From contig NZ_JAFMOF010000004.1 of assembly GCF_017349075.1 (NCBI RefSeq), positions 930,001 to 994,000 of the forward strand: 64,000 nucleotides of DNA, read 5' to 3'. The notes under the pieces are model-generated. The model was not told the DNA's origin. It saw nothing but the letters and a program-made list of their open reading frames with translations, and did not search any database. The position numbers and the translations under genes were made by a program. Below are positions 44,101-64,000 of the stretch, piece by piece; the stretch's first letter is position 1, and each line of letters starts with the position of its first letter. Origin of the DNA: Streptomyces triculaminicus (GTDB taxonomy: Bacteria; Actinomycetota; Actinomycetes; Streptomycetales; Streptomycetaceae).

Positions 44101-46152
44101 CTGCATCAACCGACCCCGCGCCGCCACCAGCGCGCACGCGTCATCCAACGACAACACACCCGCCACATGCGCGGCAGCCAACTCACCAATCGAATGCCCG
44201 AGAAGATAGTCGGGCGTGACACCCCACGACTCCAGCAACCGGAAGAGAGCAACCTCCAGCGCGAACAGCGCCGCCTGCGTATAAACGGTCTGATCGATCG
44301 CGTCCCCCTCGCCGAAGAGGACTTCGCGGATCGGCCGGTCCAGCCGGGCATCCAGCCGCTCCGCGATGGAGTCCAGCGCCTCCGCGAAGGCGGGGAACGC
44401 CTCATACAGCCCCGGCCCATCCCGGCCCGCTGCGCCCCTGCCCCGTGAACAGGAAGGCAGTCCGGCCCTTGAGCGTCGCCCCGCTCTCCACGTACGCGTG
44501 CTTCTCGCCCCGCGCGAGCGCGGTGAGGCCCGCACGGAAGCCCTCGCGGTCGGCGGCGAGCACCACCGCGCGGTGGTCCAAGGCGGCTCGTGTCGTCGCC
44601 AGCGACAGCCCGATGTCGGCGGGGTCGTGGTGGGGCGCGGTGTCGAGGAACGTACGGAGCCGGTCGGCCTGGCCGCGCAGCGCGTGCGCCGTCTTCGCGG
44701 ACAGCGGCCAGGGCACCAGGGGCACGGGGGCCGGAAGGGCGGCGGGTGGGTTCTGCCTGGCCGTGTCGGCGGGCTCCGGGGCCTCTTCCAGGATCACGTG
44801 CGCGTTGGTGCCGCTCACGCCGAACGCCGACACGCCGGCCCGGCGCGGCGCGGTGCCCTTCGGCCAGTCGCGGGCCTCCGTCAGCAGCTCGACCGCACCC
44901 GCCGTCCAGTCCACGTGCGGCGACGGGGCGTCCACGTGCAGCGTCCGGGGCAGCACTCCATGCCGCATCGCCATGACCATCTTGATGACACCGGCCGCGC
45001 CCGCCGCCGACTGTGTGTGCCCGATGTTGGACTTCACCGAGCCGAGCCACAGCGGCCGGTCCGCCGCCCTGCCCCGGCCGTACGTGGCGAGGAGCGCCTG
45101 CGCCTCGATGGGGTCGCCGAGCGTGGTACCGGTGCCGTGGGCCTCGACGGCGTCGACATCGGCGGCCGACAGTCGGGCGTTCGTCAATGCCTCGTGGATG
45201 ACGCGCTGTTGGGAGGGCCCGTTGGGGGCGGTCAGGCCGTTCGACGCGCCGTCGGAGTTCATCGCGGAGCCCCGGAGCACGGCCAGTACGGGATGCCCGT
45301 TGCGCCGTGCGTCGGACAGCCGCTCGATCAGCAACAGCGCCACGCCCTCGCCCCAGCCGGTGCCGTCGGCGCCCGCCGCGAACGGCTTGCACCGCCCGTC
45401 GGCCGCGAGGCCGCGCTGGCGGCCGAACTCGGCGAACGCACCCGGGGTGGCCATGACGGTGACGCCGCCCGCGAGGGCCATCGTGCACTCGCCGGAGCGC
45501 AGCGCCTGCGCCGCGAGGTGCAGCGCCACCAGTGACGACGAGCAGGCTGTGTCCACCGACACCGCCGGTCCCTCCAGGCCGAGCGAGTACGCCACCCGGC
45601 CGGAGAGCACGCTGGTGGCGGCGCCGATCAGGGAGTAGCCCTCGAGGTCCTCGGACATCGACGTGGCGACCCCGTAGCCGGAGTTGGTGGCCCCGACGAA
45701 CACTCCCGTACGGCTGCCGCGCAGCGACGTCGGGTCGATGCCCGACCGTTCGAGGCACTCCCAGGCGGTTTCCAGGAGGATGCGCTGCTGCGGATCCATC
45801 GCGAGGGCCTCGCGGGGCGAGATGCCGAAGAAGTCCGCGTCGAAGGAGCCCGCGTCATGGACGAAGCCGCCCTGCCGCGCGTAGGTCCCGGGCCCTTCGG
45901 CCTCCGCGGCGTACGGCCGCTTCGTGTCCCAGCCCCGGTCGGCGGGGAATCCGGAGATGCCGTCGCCGCCCCGCTCGAGCAGTTCCCAGAAGGCTTCGGG
46001 GGAATCGATTCCGCCGGGCAGCCTGCAGGCCATGCCGACGATGGCGAGGGGCTCGCGGCCGGCCGCGGTCAGTTCGCGGTTGAGGGCCTTGAGCCGCTCG
46101 GTCTCCTTCACGGAGCTGCGCAGGGCTTCGACGTACTGGTCGATGGTGGCAC

Positions 46153-46156
<4 letters not shown>
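35159..46156 (-). CDS. PKS C: two-module type I PKS, frame broken at two places
   Basis: The ATG at 46156 has a GAGGGAG ribosome site eight bases upstream and overlaps the TGA of PKS B. The N-terminus ([20 protein letters not shown]) is a class 1b acceptor docking helix. Read as given, the first frame stops at 44402 inside the first AT. Coding continues in a second frame to about 39958 and in a third to the TGA at 35161. Compared with sister modules, one C is missing at 44409-44412, another at 44435-44438 and a third at 39953-39956. Restoring these gives one 3,666-residue protein: KS-AT-KR-ACP, then KS-AT-DH-ER-KR-ACP, then a class 1a donor docking tail ending in [14 protein letters not shown]. 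There is no thioesterase, so it hands its chain to another protein. The breaks are probably sequence errors; if real, the gene is dead. Confidence 0.88.
36180..37440 (-). repeat. ER-KR block, copy in C2
   Basis: It matches M3 at 36416-36600 and M2 at about 36700-36870 and 37340-37440, so it is a mixture of the two other copies. Confidence 0.85.
39953..39956 (-). other. Frame break in module C2 AT (C4 for C5)
   Basis: One C is missing in the same GQGAQR motif that is affected in module C1. The neighbouring run (39925-39929) is complete here. Confidence 0.85.
40320..40700 (-). repeat. KS end block in C2, shared with M2
   Basis: Partner of 23360-23760. The match continues into the KS core with scattered differences. 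Confidence 0.8.
41640..46060 (-). other. PKS C module C1: KS-AT(malonyl)-KR-ACP
   Basis: The KS (about 46060-44790) has TACSSS. The AT (about 44475-43540), which contains two of the frame breaks near its [10 protein letters not shown] motif, has GHSIG and HAFH, so malonyl-CoA. The KR (catalytic part about 42715-42180) has GGTGALG, no LDD and a Trp in VAAVWGSGG, so A-type. The ACP (about 41870-41640) reads [10 protein letters not shown]. There is no DH or ER. Predicted output is a beta-hydroxy acetate unit. Confidence 0.87.
44409..44438 (-). other. Double frame break in module C1 AT (two C4 for C5)
   Basis: Two C runs, 44409-44412 and 44435-44438, are each one base shorter than in the sister ATs (for example 700-735). 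Together they shift the frame by two bases in the [14 protein letters not shown] segment. Confidence 0.85.
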
Positions 46157-50967
<4,811 letters not shown>

Positions 50968-51058
50968 CGGGGATCTCTCTTTCGGGTGCGGTAGGACCAC
51001 GTGACCTTCATGAACCGGGATGGGAGCCGGCCGGGGCGGTTGCGGGGGACGTTCGCGG

Positions 51059-64000
<12,942 letters not shown>

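Overview
The window is high-GC actinomycete DNA, most likely Streptomyces or a close relative. It is filled almost entirely by one giant modular type I polyketide synthase (PKS) locus. Every convincing gene lies on the minus strand and is read from high to low coordinates. I see no RNA genes, insertion sequences, CRISPR arrays or gene-free stretches over 300 bases.

Right to left the layout is as follows. (1) PKS A (64000-51059, N-terminus outside the window) holds the end of a fully reducing module and two methylmalonyl modules. (2) PKS B (50967-46153) is a single KS-AT-KR-ACP module. (3) PKS C (46156-35159) overlaps B by four bases and holds a KR-only module and a fully reducing module. (4) An ABC transporter pair follows: ATPase (35106-34294) and a long permease (34309-32459). 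(5) After a terminator and a likely promoter (32458-32323) comes PKS D (32322 to beyond base 1). D opens with a KSQ decarboxylating loading module with a methylmalonyl-type AT, followed by five complete malonyl modules and most of a sixth. D is open for more than 32 kb, about 10,770 codons, without a stop in the window.

How the genes work together: D must be the first protein, because it has the loading module and no N-terminal docking helix. The terminal docking sequences suggest A hands to B and B to C. C ends in another donor-type docking region and not in a thioesterase. Gene order is therefore not assembly order, and further PKS genes must lie on both sides. Predicted for D: propionyl starter, hydroxyl, two saturated units, an alkene, a hydroxyl. 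Predicted for A-B-C: saturated unit, methyl-branched hydroxyl, methyl-branched alkene, two hydroxyls, saturated unit. I cannot name the product. The transporter is probably for export or self-resistance.

Three further features deserve attention. First, long near-identical blocks recur between modules (AT, KS-AT, ER-KR). Several modules are mosaics with visible breakpoints, which indicates gene conversion or module shuffling. Second, four one-base losses in runs of five C break the frames of D and C, all inside these repeated blocks; collapsed homopolymers in the assembly are the likeliest cause. Third, some repeated blocks have strongly skewed base composition. Domain boundaries are approximate, since they were read by eye from conserved motifs.
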